Below, piece by piece: positions 14,277 to 14,368 of a stretch of DNA of 14,368 nucleotides (position 1 is its first letter; each line of letters opens with the position of its first letter). The notes below the pieces were generated by a model. The model saw only the letters and a program-made list of their open reading frames with translations, was not told where the DNA came from and ran no database searches. Where the stretch lies: NCBI GenBank assembly GCA_039180865.1, contig JBCDCZ010000101.1:1-14368 (forward strand). The letters are read 5' to 3'. The stretch is from JBCDCU01 sp039180865 (GTDB lineage: Bacteria > Pseudomonadota > Alphaproteobacteria > Rhizobiales > JACESI01). A program made the position numbers and the translations under genes.

Positions 14277-14368
14277 ATGACGAACCCTCCTGCCCCGCAA
14301 GCGCCCGAGACCCCACTTCTCGATACAATCAAGGAACCTGCGGATCTAAGACGTATCAGCGACGGAGA
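14277..14368 (+). CDS. dxs: 1-deoxy-D-xylulose-5-phosphate synthase, N-terminus (3' end outside window)
   Basis: Only the first 30 codons are inside the window. The translated start MTNPPAPQAPETP then LLDTIKEPADLRRISDG matches the conserved N-terminus of Dxs (TPLLD-I-PADLR-). Dxs condenses pyruvate and glyceraldehyde 3-phosphate with thiamine diphosphate at the head of the MEP isoprenoid pathway. The thiamine-binding regions lie beyond the edge. The xseB neighbour supports the call, as xseB-dxs linkage is frequent in Alphaproteobacteria. No strong ribosome site is seen before the ATG. Confidence 0.85.
   Translation, partial: MTNPPAPQAPETPLLDTIKEPADLRRISDG

Overview
The window looks like a chromosomal segment of an alphaproteobacterium, most plausibly Hyphomicrobiales-like. 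The pointers are moderately high GC by eye, a histone-deacetylase-family gene followed by xseB and dxs, a DmdC-like long acyl-CoA dehydrogenase and frequent TTG starts. The genus cannot be told from the sequence alone. I see no insertion sequences, phage genes, CRISPR arrays, tRNA or rRNA genes.

Layout. (1) 1-2089, housekeeping: the 3' part of a DnaJ/CbpA-like co-chaperone, a 124-residue tautomerase, and a reverse-strand threonylcarbamoyl-AMP synthase (TsaC/Sua5). (2) 2090-2392: a 303-bp divergent intergenic region with a perfect 16-bp palindrome next to a -35-like hexamer. This is a candidate MerR-type operator for the genes that follow. (3) 2393-7942, an acyl-CoA catabolic island in two converging runs. 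The forward run is acyl-CoA dehydrogenase, an isomerase-like crotonase and an HSDL2-like SDR. The reverse run is a crotonase lacking both classical hydratase glutamates, then a CaiB/BaiF CoA-transferase. (4) 7986-12678, a divergent surface-glycosylation locus: a ChbG/HpnK/NaxD-type deacetylase on the reverse strand, then a GtrB-like polyprenyl-phosphate glycosyltransferase, a YfhO-family multi-span protein and a GtrA flippase on the forward strand. A second perfect inverted repeat lies in the shared promoter region. (5) 12804-end: a histone-deacetylase-family hydrolase, xseB, a 267-bp non-coding leader and the first 30 codons of dxs.

How the genes may work together. The forward catabolic run could supply oxidation, double-bond shift or hydration, and a hydroxyacyl/ketoacyl redox step. 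The CoA-transferase could activate a free acid with CoA. Thiolase, ETF and ligase are not in view, so the pathway must be completed elsewhere and the substrate is unknown. The glycosylation genes fit a scheme in which a sugar is loaded on undecaprenyl phosphate by GtrB, possibly N-deacetylated by the YdjC-fold enzyme, flipped by GtrA and transferred outside the membrane by the YfhO protein. That resembles the Francisella FlmF/NaxD/FlmK and Bordetella Lgm aminosugar routes, but with a different final transferase. The scheme is the most interesting idea here and it is an inference.
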